This document shows positions 28,166-40,457 of a DNA stretch of 64,000 bases, in pieces. Source of the DNA: Bathymodiolus brooksi (lineage: Eukaryota; Mollusca; Bivalvia; Mytilida; Modiolidae); assembly GCA_963680875.1 (NCBI GenBank), contig OY804589.1, positions 29,800,962-29,864,961 on the forward strand. The letters are read 5' to 3'. Below the pieces are notes generated by a model, which did no database searches, was not told where the DNA came from, and was given only the letters and a program-made list of their open reading frames with translations. The translations under genes were made by a program, and so were the position numbers. Each line of letters begins with the position of its first letter. Positions within the stretch are counted from its first letter, which is position 1.

Positions 28166-29065
28166 CATTAAACAACAATCACTCATTCACTCCTAACCAT
28201 GTGGTCCTGACATTAAACAACGATCACTCATTCACTCCTAGCCAGGTGGTCCTGGCATTAAACAACGATCACTCATTCACTCCTAGCCAGGTGGTCCTGA
28301 CATTAAACAACAATCACTCATTCACTCCTAGCCAGGTGGTCCTGACATTAAACAACAATCACTCATTCACTCCTAACCAGGTGGTCCTGACATTAAACAA
28401 CAATCACTCATTCACTCCTAACCAGATGGTCCTGACATTAAACAACAATCACTCACTCACTCCTAGCCAGGTGGTCCTGACATTAAACAACAATCACTCA
28501 TTCACTCCTAGCTAGGTGTTCCTTACATTGAACAACTATCACTCATTCACTCCTAACCAGGTGGTCCTGACATTAAACAACGATCACTCATTCACTCCTA
28601 ACCAGGTGGTCCTGATATTAAACAACGACCACTCACTCACTCCTAGCCAGGTGGTCCTGACATTAAACAACGATCACTCATTCACTCCTAACCAGGTGGT
28701 CCTGACATTAAACAACGATCACTCATTCACTCCTAACCAGGTGGTCCTGACATTAAACAACAATCACTCAATCACTCCTAACCAGGTGGTCCAGACATTA
28801 AACAACAATCACTCATTCACTCCTAGCCAGGTGGTCTTGACATTAAACAACAATCACGCATTCACTCCTAGCCAGGTGGTCCTGGCATTAAACAACAATC
28901 ACTCAATCACTCCTAACCAGGTGGTCTTGACATTAAACAACAATCACTCATTCACTCCTAACCAGGTGGTCCTGACATTAAACAACGATCACTCATTCAC
29001 TCCTAGCCAGGTGGTCCTGACATTAAACAACAATCACTCATTCACTCCTAACCAGGTGGTCCTGA

Positions 29066-29255
29066 TAGTATTTGATTTGGTTGGTTGCTTGATGGCGTTT
29101 AGCGCCACTATCAACAATATTTCAGATATATCGTGGAGGTCAGTTTTATTGGTAAAGGAAACAGGAGTACCTGTGGAAAAACACCCACGTAAGTAACTGA
29201 TCAACTGAATGTAACTTGTTCTCTCCATGATATAACTGAGAAATTGCTCAATTGG
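29066..29255 (+). mobile_element. 190-bp insert, copy 7
   Basis: Starts 1,090 bp after copy 6 (190 + 20 x 45), two monomers less than the 1,180 spacing. The GATCAATCATTC and GTGTTCCTG monomers normally found just upstream are missing. It has the CTGTGGAAA allele and is followed by CTAACCATGTGG then TTCACACCTAG, a combination also seen after copies 8 and 9. Confidence 0.75.
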
Positions 29256-30929
29256 CATTAAACAACAATCACTCATTCACTCCTAACCATGTGGTCCTGA
29301 CATTAAACAACGATCACTCATTCACACCTAGCCAGGTGGTCCTGGCATTAAACAACGATCACTCATTCACTCCTAGCCAGGTGGTTCTGACATTAAACAA
29401 CAATCACTCATTCATCCTAGCCAGATGGTCCTGACATTAAACAACAATCACTCATTCACTCCTAACCAGGTGGTCCTGACATTAAACAACAATCACTCAT
29501 TCACTCCTAACCAGATGGTCCTGACATTAAACAACAATCACTCACTCACTCCTAGCCAGGTGGTCCTGACATTAAACAACAATCACTCATTCACTCCTAG
29601 CTAGGTGTTCCTTACATTAAACAACGATCACTCATTCACTCCTAACCAGGTGGTCCTGACATTAAACAACGATCACTCATTCACTACTAACCAGGTGGTC
29701 CTGACATTAAACAACGATCACTCATTCACTCCTAACCAGGTGGTCCTGACATTAAACAACAATCACTCAATCACCCCTAACCAGTTGGTCCTGAAATTAA
29801 ACAACGATCACTCATTCACTCCTAACCAGGTGGTCCTGGGGCATTAAACAACAATCACTCATTCACTCCTAGCCAGGTGGTCCCGACATTAAACAAAGAT
29901 CACTCATTCACTCCTAACCAGGTGATCCTGAGGCATTAAACAACAATCACTCATTTACTCCTAGCCAGGTGGTCCTGACATTAAACAACAATCACTCATT
30001 TACTCCTAGCCAGGTGGTACTGACATTAAACAACGATCACTCATTCACTCCTAACCAAGTGGTCCTGAGGCTTTAAACAACAATCACCCATTCACTCCTA
30101 ACCAGGTGGTCCTGACATTAAACAACGATCACTCATTCACTCCTAGCCAGGTGGACCTGACATTAAACAACAATTACTCATTCACTCCTAACCAGGTGGT
30201 CCTGACATTAAACAACAATTACTCATTCACTCCTAGCCAGGTGGTCCTGCCATTAAACAACGATCACGCATTCACTCCTAACCAGGTGGTCCTGAGGCAT
30301 TAAACAACAATAACTCATTCACACCTAACCAGGTGGTCCTGACATTAAACAACAATCACTCATTCACTCCTAACCAGGTGGTCCTGAGGCATTAAACAAC
30401 AATCACTCATTCACTCCTAAACAGGTGGTCCTGACATTAAACAACCATCACTCATTCACTCCTAGCCAGGTGGTCCTGACATTAAACAACAATCACTCAT
30501 TCACTCCTAGCCAGGTGGTCCTGACATTAAACAACGATCACTCATTCACTCCTAACCAGGTGGTTCTGTCATTAAGAAACAATCACTCCTTCACTCCTAG
30601 CCAGGTGGTCCTGACATTAAGCAACGATCACTCATTCACTCCTAACCAGGTGGTCCTGACATTAAACAACAATCTCTCCTTCACTCCTAGCCAGGTGGTA
30701 CTGACATTAAACAACGATCACCCATTCACTCCTAAACAGGTGGTCCTGACATTAAACAACAATCACTCCTTCACTCCTAGCCAGGTGGTCCTGATATTAA
30801 ACAACGATCACTCATTCACTCCTAGCCAGGTGGTCCAGACATTAAACAACAATCACTCATTCACTCCTAGCCAGGTGGTCCTGACATTAAACAACAATCA
30901 CTCGTTCACTCCTAGGCAGGTGGTCCTGA
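29256..30929 (+). repeat. 1,864-bp tandem unit headed by insert 7
   Basis: With its insert this unit (29,066-30,929) recurs at 30,930 onward. Landmarks shift by 1,864 bp before 29,412 and 1,865 after it (29,605 to 31,470, 30,106 to 31,971, 30,425 to 32,290). The interval equals 37 x 45 + 9, explained by five 47-mers minus one base. It ends in CTAGGCAGGTGG directly before insert 8. Confidence 0.85.
29401..29424 (+). repeat. 44-bp monomer with private 1-bp deletion
   Basis: TTCACTCCTAGCCAG is shortened to TTCATCCTAGCCAG, one base less. The counterparts at 13,505, 25,330 and 31,275 are full length. It closes the open frame soon after, at ARWS-stop. By length bookkeeping it is the only indel between inserts 1 and 12 that is neither a whole monomer nor the 2-bp GG. 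Confidence 0.85.
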
Positions 30930-31119
30930 TAGTATTTGATTTGGTTGGTTGCTTGATGGCGTTTGGCGCCACTATCAACAATATTTCAGATATATCGTGG
31001 AGGTCAGTTTTATTGGTAAAGGAAACAGGAGTACCTGTGGAAAAACACCCACGTAAGTAACTGATCAACTGAATGTAACTTGTTCTCTCCATGATATAAC
31101 TGAGAAATTGCTCAATTGG
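30930..31119 (+). mobile_element. 190-bp insert, copy 8
   Basis: CTGTGGAAA allele, plus a private change at insert position 36 (GTTTGGCGCC for GTTTAGCGCC, base 30,965) in the hairpin loop. Its upstream monomer is CTCGTTCACTCCTAGGCAGG, a different monomer type from copies 1-7, so a recombination junction lies at or near its left edge. Confidence 0.75.
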
Positions 31120-34100
31120 CATTAAACAACAATCACTCATTCACTCCTAACCATGTGGTCCTGACATTAAACAACGATCACTCATTCACACCTAGCCAGG
31201 TGGTCCTGGCATTAAACAACGATCACTCATTCACTCCTAGCCAGGTGGTTCTGACATTAAACAACAATCACTCATTCACTCCTAGCCAGGTGGTCCTGAC
31301 ATTAAACAACAATCACTCATTCACTCCTAACCAGGTGGTCCTGACATTAAACAACAATCACTCATTCACTCCTAACCAGATGGTCCTGACATTAAACAAC
31401 AATCACTCACTCACTCCTAGCCAGGTGGTCCTGACATTAAACAACAATCACTCATTCACTCCTAGCTAGGTGTTCCTTACATTAAACAACGATCACTCAT
31501 TCACTCCTAACCAGGTGGTCCTGACATTAAACAACGATCACTCATTCACTACTAACCAGGTGGTCCTGACATTAAACAACGATCACTCATTCACTCCTAA
31601 CCAGGTGGTCCTGACATTAAACAACAATCACTCAATCACCCCTAACCAGTTGGTCCTGAAATTAAACAACGATCACTCATTCACTCCTAACCAGGTGGTC
31701 CTGGGGCATTAAACAACAATCACTCATTCACTCCTAGCCAGGTGGTCCCGACATGAAACAAAGATCACTCATTCACTCCTAACCAGGTGATCCTGAGGCA
31801 TTAAACAACAATCACTCATTTACTCCTAGCCAGGTGGTCCTGACATTAAACAACAATCACTCATTTACTCCTAGCCAGGTGGTACTGACATTAAACAACG
31901 ATCACTCATTCACTCCTAACCAAGTGGTCCTGAGGCTTTAAACAACAATCACCCATTCACTCCTAACCAGGTGGTCCTGACATTAAACAACGATCACTCA
32001 TTCACTCCTAGCCAGGTGGACCTGACATTAAACAACAATTACTCATTCACTCCTAACCAGGTGGTCCTGACATTAAACAACAATTACTCATTCACTCCTA
32101 GCCAGGTGGTCCTGCCATTAAACAACGATCACGCATTCACTCCTAACCAGGTGGTCCTGAGGCATTAAACAACAATAACTCATTCACACCTAACCAGGTG
32201 GTCATGACATTAAACAACAATCACTCATTCACTCCTAACCAGGTGGTCCTGAGGCATTAAACAACAATCACTCATTCACTCCTAAACAGGTGGTCCTGAC
32301 ATTAAACAACCATCACTCATTCACTCCTAGCCAGGTGGTCCTGACATTAAACAACAATCACTCATTCACTCCTAGCCAGGTGGTCCTGACATTAAACAAC
32401 GATCACTCATTCACTCCTAACCAGGTGGTTCTGTCATTAAGAAACAATCACTCCTTCACTCCTAGCCAGGTGGTCCTGACATTAAGCAACGATCACTCAT
32501 TCACTCCTAACCAGGTGGTCCTGACATTAAACAACAATCTCTCCTTCACTCCTAGCCAGGTGGTACTGACATTAAACAACGATCACCCATTCACTCCTAA
32601 ACAGGTGGTCCTGACATTAAACAACAATCACTCCTTCACTCCTAGCCAGGTGGTCCTGATATTAAACAACGATCACTCATTCACTCCTAGCCAGGTGGTC
32701 CAGACATTAAACAACAATCACTCATTCACTCCTAGCCAGGTGGTCCTGACATTAAACAACAATCACTCGTTCACTCCTAGGCAGGTGGTCCTGACATTTA
32801 ACAACAATCACTCATTCACTCCTAGTCAGGTGGTCCTGACATTAAACAGCAATCACTCATTCACTCCTAACCAGGTGGTCCTGAGGCATTAAACAACAAT
32901 CACTCATTCACTCCTAGCCAGGTGGTCCCGACATTAAACAACGATCACTCATTCACTCCTAACCAGGTGATCCTGAGGCATTAAACAACAATCACTCATT
33001 CACTCCTAGCCAGATGGTCCTGCCATTAAACAACAATCACTCATTCACCCCTAACCAGGTGGTCCTGACATTAAACAACAATCACTCATTCACTCCTAGC
33101 CAGGTGGTCCTGACATTAAACAACGATCATTCATTCACTCCTAACCAGGTGGTCCTGAGGCATTAAACAACAATCACTCATTCACTCCAAACCAGGTGGT
33201 CCTGACATTAAACAACAATCACTCATTCACTCCTAACCAGGTGGTCCTGACATTAAACAACAATCACTCATTCATTCCTAACCAGGGCGTCCTGACATTA
33301 AACAACAATCACTCCTTCACTCCTAGCCAGATGGTCCTGACATTAAACAACAATCACTCATTCACCCCTAACCAGGTGGTCCTGACCTTAAACAACGATC
33401 ACCCATTCACTCCTAGCCAGGTGGTCCTGACATTAAACAACAATCACTCATTCACTCCTAACCAGGTGGTCCTGACATTAAACAACAATCACTCATTCAC
33501 TCCTAGCCAGGTGGTCCTGACATTAAACAACGATCATTCATTCACTCCTAACCAGGTGGTCCTGAGGCATTAAACAACAATCACTCATTCACTCCAAACC
33601 AGGTGGTCCTGACATTAAACAACAATCACTCATTCACTCCTAACCAGGTGGTCCTGACATTAAACAACAATCACTCATTCATTCCTAACCAGGGCGTCCT
33701 GACATTAAACAACAATCACTCCTTCACTCCTAACCATGTGGTCCAGACATTAAACAACGAACACTCATTCACTCCTAGCCAGGTGGTCCAGACATTAAAC
33801 AACAATCACTCATTCACTCCTAGCCAGGTGGTCCTGACATTAAACAACAATCACTCATTCACTCCTAGCCAGGTGGTCCTGACATTAAACAACAATCACT
33901 CATTCACTCCTAACCAGGTGGTCCTGACATTAAACAACAATCACTCCTTCACTCCTAACCATGTGGTCCAGACATTAAACAACGAACACTCATTCACTCC
34001 TAGCCAGGTGGGCCTGGCATTAAACAACGATCACTCATTCACTCCTAGCCAGGTGGTCCAGACATTAAACAACAATCACTCATTCACTCCTAGCCAGGTG

Positions 34101-34737
34101 GTCCTGACATTAAACAACAATCACTCATTCACTCCTAACCAGATGGTCCTGACATTAAACAACAATCACTCATTCACTCCTATCCAGGTGGTACTGACAT
34201 TAAAAAATAATCACTCATTCACTCCTAGCCAGCAGGTCCTGACATTAAACAACGATCACTCATTCACTCCTAGCCAGGTGGTCCTGACATTAAACAACAA
34301 TCACTCATTCACTCCTAGCCAGGTGGTCCTGACATTAAACAACGATCACTCATTCACTCCTAACCAGGTGGTTCTGTCATTAAGAAACAATCACTCCTTC
34401 ACTCCTAGCCAGGTGGTCCTGACATTAAGCAACGATCACTCATTCACTCCTAACCAGGTGGTCCTGACATTAAACAACAATCTCTCCTTCACTCCTAGCC
34501 AGGTGGTACTGACATTAAACAACGATCACCCATTCACTCCTAAACAGGTGGTCCTGACATTAAACAACAATCACTCCTTCACTCCTAGCCAGGTGGTCCT
34601 GATATTAAACAACGATCACTCATTCACTCCTAGCCAGGTGGTCCAGACATTAAACAACAATCACTCATTCACTCCTAGCCAGGTGGTCCTGACATTAAAC
34701 AACAATCACTCGTTCACTCCTAGGCAGGTGGTCCTGA
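30930..34737 (+). repeat. 3,808-bp higher-order unit, copy 1
   Basis: Begins with insert 8. Landmarks recur 3,808 bp on: 31,116 to 34,924, 31,470 to 35,278, 32,290 to 36,098, 33,196 to 37,004 and 33,603 to 37,411. The satellite part equals 80 x 45 + 18, and I count nine 47-mers. It holds the longest open satellite frame of the window (33,603-34,868, 421 codons), whose last 43 codons run into insert 9. Confidence 0.87.
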
Positions 34738-34927
34738 TAGTATTTGATTTGGTTGGTTGCTTGATGGCGTTTAGCGCCACTATCAACAATATTTCAGATA
34801 TATCGTGGAGGTCAGTTTTATTGGTAAAGGAAACAGGAGTACCTGTGGAAAAACACCCACGTAAGTAACTGATCAACTGAATGTAACTTGTTCTCTCCAT
34901 GATATAACTGAGAAATTGCTCAATTGG
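34738..34927 (+). mobile_element. 190-bp insert, copy 9
   Basis: CTGTGGAAA allele without the position-36 change of copy 8. It has the same unusual CTAGGCAGGTGG junction on its left. It lies exactly 3,808 bp after copy 8. Confidence 0.75.
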
Positions 34928-37900
34928 CATTAAACAACAATCACTCATTCACTCCTAACCATGTGGTCCTGACATTAAACAACGATCACTCATTCACACC
35001 TAGCCAGGTGGTCCTGGCATTAAACAACGATCACTCATTCACTCCTAGCCAGGTGGTTCTGACATTAAACAACAATCACTCATTCACTCCTAGCCAGGTG
35101 GTCCTGACATTAAACAACAATCACTCATTCACTCCTAACCAGGTGGTCCTGACATTAAACAACAATCACTCATTCACTCCTAACCAGATGGTCCTGACAT
35201 TAAACAACAATCACTCACTCACTCCTAGCCAGGTGGTCCTGACATTAAACAACAATCACTCATTCACTCCTAGCTAGGTGTTCCTTACATTAAACAACGA
35301 TCACTCATTCACTCCTAACCAGGTGGTCCTGACATTAAACAACGATCACTCATTCACTACTAACCAGGTGGTCCTGACATTAAACAACGATCACTCATTC
35401 ACTCCTAACCAGGTGGTCCTGACATTAAACAACAATCACTCAATCACCCCTAACCAGTTGGTCCTGAAATTAAACAACGATCACTCATTCACTCCTAACC
35501 AGGTGGTCCTGGGGCATTAAACAACAATCACTCATTCACTCCTAGCCAGGTGGTCCCGACATGAAACAAAGATCACTCATTCACTCCTAACCAGGTGATC
35601 CTGAGGCATTAAACAACAATCACTCATTTACTCCTAGCCAGGTGGTCCTGACATTAAACAACAATCACTCATTTACTCCTAGCCAGGTGGTACTGACATT
35701 AAACAACGATCACTCATTCACTCCTAACCAAGTGGTCCTGAGGCTTTAAACAACAATCACCCATTCACTCCTAACCAGGTGGTCCTGACATTAAACAACG
35801 ATCACTCATTCACTCCTAGCCAGGTGGACCTGACATTAAACAACAATTACTCATTCACTCCTAACCAGGTGGTCCTGACATTAAACAACAATTACTCATT
35901 CACTCCTAGCCAGGTGGTCCTGCCATTAAACAACGATCACGCATTCACTCCTAACCAGGTGGTCCTGAGGCATTAAACAACAATAACTCATTCACACCTA
36001 ACCAGGTGGTCATGACATTAAACAACAATCACTCATTCACTCCTAACCAGGTGGTCCTGAGGCATTAAACAACAATCACTCATTCACTCCTAAACAGGTG
36101 GTCCTGACATTAAACAACCATCACTCATTCACTCCTAGCCAGGTGGTCCTGACATTAAACAACAATCACTCATTCACTCCTAGCCAGGTGGTCCTGACAT
36201 TAAACAACGATCACTCATTCACTCCTAACCAGGTGGTTCTGTCATTAAGAAACAATCACTCCTTCACTCCTAGCCAGGTGGTCCTGACATTAAGCAACGA
36301 TCACTCATTCACTCCTAACCAGGTGGTCCTGACATTAAACAACAATCTCTCCTTCACTCCTAGCCAGGTGGTACTGACATTAAACAACGATCACCCATTC
36401 ACTCCTAAACAGGTGGTCCTGACATTAAACAACAATCACTCCTTCACTCCTAGCCAGGTGGTCCTGATATTAAACAACGATCACTCATTCACTCCTAGCC
36501 AGGTGGTCCAGACATTAAACAACAATCACTCATTCACTCCTAGCCAGGTGGTCCTGACATTAAACAACAATCACTCGTTCACTCCTAGGCAGGTGGTCCT
36601 GACATTTAACAACAATCACTCATTCACTCCTAGTCAGGTGGTCCTGACATTAAACAGCAATCACTCATTCACTCCTAACCAGGTGGTCCTGAGGCATTAA
36701 ACAACAATCACTCATTCACTCCTAGCCAGGTGGTCCCGACATTAAACAACGATCACTCATTCACTCCTAACCAGGTGATCCTGAGGCATTAAACAACAAT
36801 CACTCATTCACTCCTAGCCAGATGGTCCTGCCATTAAACAACAATCACTCATTCACCCCTAACCAGGTGGTCCTGACATTAAACAACAATCACTCATTCA
36901 CTCCTAGCCAGGTGGTCCTGACATTAAACAACGATCATTCATTCACTCCTAACCAGGTGGTCCTGAGGCATTAAACAACAATCACTCATTCACTCCAAAC
37001 CAGGTGGTCCTGACATTAAACAACAATCACTCATTCACTCCTAACCAGGTGGTCCTGACATTAAACAACAATCACTCATTCATTCCTAACCAGGGCGTCC
37101 TGACATTAAACAACAATCACTCCTTCACTCCTAGCCAGATGGTCCTGACATTAAACAACAATCACTCATTCACCCCTAACCAGGTGGTCCTGACCTTAAA
37201 CAACGATCACCCATTCACTCCTAGCCAGGTGGTCCTGACATTAAACAACAATCACTCATTCACTCCTAACCAGGTGGTCCTGACATTAAACAACAATCAC
37301 TCATTCACTCCTAGCCAGGTGGTCCTGACATTAAACAACGATCATTCATTCACTCCTAACCAGGTGGTCCTGAGGCATTAAACAACAATCACTCATTCAC
37401 TCCAAACCAGGTGGTCCTGACATTAAACAACAATCACTCATTCACTCCTAACCAGGTGGTCCTGACATTAAACAACAATCACTCATTCATTCCTAACCAG
37501 GGCGTCCTGACATTAAACAACAATCACTCCTTCACTCCTAACCATGTGGTCCAGACATTAAACAACGAACACTCATTCACTCCTAGCCAGGTGGTCCAGA
37601 CATTAAACAACAATCACTCATTCACTCCTAGCCAGGTGGTCCTGACATTAAACAACAATCACTCATTCACTCCTAGCCAGGTGGTCCTGACATTAAACAA
37701 CAATCACTCATTCACTCCTAACCAGGTGGTCCTGACATTAAACAACAATCACTCCTTCACTCCTAACCATGTGGTCCAGACATTAAACAACGAACACTCA
37801 TTCACTCCTAGCCAGGTGGGCCTGGCATTAAACAACGATCACTCATTCACTCCTAGCCAGGTGGTCCAGACATTAAACAACAATCACTCATTCACTCCTA

Positions 37901-38150
37901 GCCAGGTGGTCCTGACATTAAACAACAATCACTCATTCACTCCTAACCAGATGGTCCTGACATTAAACAACAATCACTCATTCACTCCTATCCAGGTGGT
38001 ACTGACATTAAAAAATAATCACTCATTCACTCCTAGCCAGCAGGTCCTGACATTAAACAACGATCACTCATTCACTCCTAGCCAGGTGGTCCTGACATTA
38101 AACAACAATCACTCATTCACTCCTAGCCAGGTGGTCCTGACATTATACAA
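34738..38150 (+). repeat. 3,808-bp higher-order unit, copy 2
   Basis: Partner of 30,930-34,737. Likeness continues to about 38,140, where copy 1 has TTAAACAACGATCAC (34,336) leading to CTGTCATTAAGAAAC, while this copy has TTATACAACGATCAC and a GG 47-mer ending at 38,193. The breakpoint of the duplication is therefore near 34,336/38,144. Confidence 0.85.
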
Positions 38151-38193
38151 CGATCACTCATTCACTCCTAACCAGGTGGTCCTGAGGCATTAA

Positions 38194-40267
38194 ACAACAA
38201 TCACTCATTCACTCCTAACCAGGTGGTCCTGACATTAAACAACAATCACTCATTCACTCCTAACCAGGTGGTCCTGAGGCATTAAACAACAATCACTCAT
38301 TCACTCCTAGCCAGGTGGTCCTGACATTAAACAACAATCACTCATTCACTCCTAACCAGGTGGTCCTGACATTAAACAACAATCACTCATTAACTCCTAG
38401 CTAGGTGGTCCTGACATTAAACAACAATCATTCATTCACTCCTAACCAGATGGCCCTGACATTAAACAACAATCACTCATTCACTCCTAGCCAGGTGGTA
38501 CTGACATTAAACAACAATTACTCATTCACTCCTAGCCAGGTAGTCCTGGCATGAATCAACGATCACTCATTCACTCCTAGCCAGGTGGTCCTGACATTAA
38601 ACAACAATCACTCATTCACTCCTAGCCAGGTGGTCCTGACATTAAACAACAATCACTCATTCACTCCTAACCAGATGGTCCTGACATTAAACAACAATCA
38701 CTCATTCACTCCTAGCCAGGTAGTCCTGGCATGAATCAACGATCACTCATTCACTCCTAGCCAGGTGGTCCTGACATTAAACAACAATCACTCCTTCACT
38801 CCTAGCTAGGTGTTCCTGACATTAAACAACGATCACTCATTCACTCCTAACCAGGTGGTCCTGACATTAAACAACGATCACTCATTCACTCCTAACCAGG
38901 TGGTCCTGACATTAAACAACGATCACTCATTCACTCCTAACCAGGTGGTCCTGACATTAAACAACAATCACTCAATCACTCCTAACCAGGTGGTCCTGAA
39001 ATTAAACAACGATCACTCATTCACTCCTAACCAGTTGGTCCTGAGGCATTAAACAACAATCACTCATTCACTCCTAACCAGGTGGTCCCGACATTAAACA
39101 ACGATCACTCATTCACTCCTAACCAGGTGATCCTGAGGCATTAAACAACAATCACTCATTCACTCCTAGCCAGGTGGTCCTGACATTAAACAACGATCAC
39201 TCATTCACTCCTAGCCAGGTGGTACTGATATTAAACAACAATCACTCATTCACTCCTAACCAGGTGGTCCTGACATTAAACAACAATCACTCATTCACTC
39301 CTAGCCAGGTGGTCCTGACATTAAACAACGATCACTCATTCCCTCCTAACCAGGTGGTCCTGAGGCATTAAACAACGATAACTCATTCACTCCTAACCAG
39401 GTGGTCCTGAGGCATTAAACAACAATCACTCATTCACTCCTAAACAGGTGGTCCTGACATTGAACAACAATCACTCATTCACTCCTAACCAGATGGTCCT
39501 GACATTAAACAACAATCACTCATTCACTCCTAGCCAGGTGGTCCTGACATTAAACAACGATCACTCATTCACTCCTAACCAGGTTGTCCTGACATTAAAC
39601 AACCATCACTCATTCACTCCTAGCTAGGTGGTCCTTACATTGAACAACTATCACTCATTCACTCCTAACCAGGTGGTCCTGACATTAAACAACGACCACT
39701 CATTCACTCCTAACCAGGTGGTCCTGATATTAAACAACGACCACTCACTCACTCCTAGCCAGGTGGTCCTGACATTAAACAACGATCACTCATTCACTCC
39801 TAACCAGGTGGTCCTGACATTAAACAACGATCACTCATTCACTCCTAACCAGGTGGTCCTGACATTAAACAACAATCACTCAATCACTCCTAACCAGGTG
39901 GTCCAGACATTAAACAACAATCACTCATTCACTCCTAGCCAGGTGGTCCTGACATTAAACAACAATCACTCATTCACTCCTAGCCAGGTGGTCCTGGCAT
40001 TAAACAACAATCACTCAATCACTCCTAACCAGGTGGTCTTGACATTAAACAACAATCACTCATTCACTCCTAACCAGGTGGTCCTGACATTAAACAACGA
40101 TCACTCATTCACTCCTAGCCAGGTGGTCCTGACATTAAACAACAATCACTCATTCACTCCTAACCAGGTGGTTCTGACATTAAACAACGATCAATCATTC
40201 ACTCCTAACCATGTGTTCCTGACATTAAACAACAATCACTCCTTCACTCCTAACCAGGTGGTCCTGA
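38194..40267 (+). repeat. Satellite block leading to insert 10
   Basis: Pure 45/47-mers. The block recurs 6,661 bp downstream (38,810 to 45,471, 39,174 to 45,835, 39,628 to 46,289). Two GGCATGAATCAACG stop monomers (near 38,550 and 38,730) and CAGATGGCCCTG (near 38,448) are typical. No gene is visible. Confidence 0.84.
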
Positions 40268-40457
40268 TAGTATTTGATTTGGTTGGTTGCTTGATGGCGT
40301 TTAGCGCCACTATCAACAATATTTCAGATATATCGTGGAGGTCAGTTTTATTGGTAAAGGAAACAGGAGTACCTGTAGAAAAACACCCACGTAAGTAACT
40401 GATCAACTGAATGTAACTTGTTCTCTCCATGATATAACTGAGAAATTGCTCAATTGG
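40268..40457 (+). mobile_element. 190-bp insert, copy 10
   Basis: CTGTAGAAA allele. Its left flank is the copy 1 type, but the right flank is new: CTCCCAGCCAGGTG, then AACAATGATCAC. This third downstream haplotype is shared only with copies 11 and 12. Confidence 0.75.

Larger units (their letters stand above)
17141..29065 (+). repeat. About 12-kb higher-order duplication, copy 2
   Basis: Partner of 5,091-17,095, with inserts 4-6 in the places of 1-3 and identical insert spacings of 1,180 and 2,992 bp. Compared with copy 1 it lacks one monomer near 17,190, lacks one near 18,850 and differs by whole monomers around 22,800. It also has point changes, such as CACCCAATC at 21,830 for CACTCAATC and CTAGCCTGG at 22,571 for CTAGCCAGG. 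The last monomers before 29,065 follow the 12,519-13,158 version but lack two units. Confidence 0.86.
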
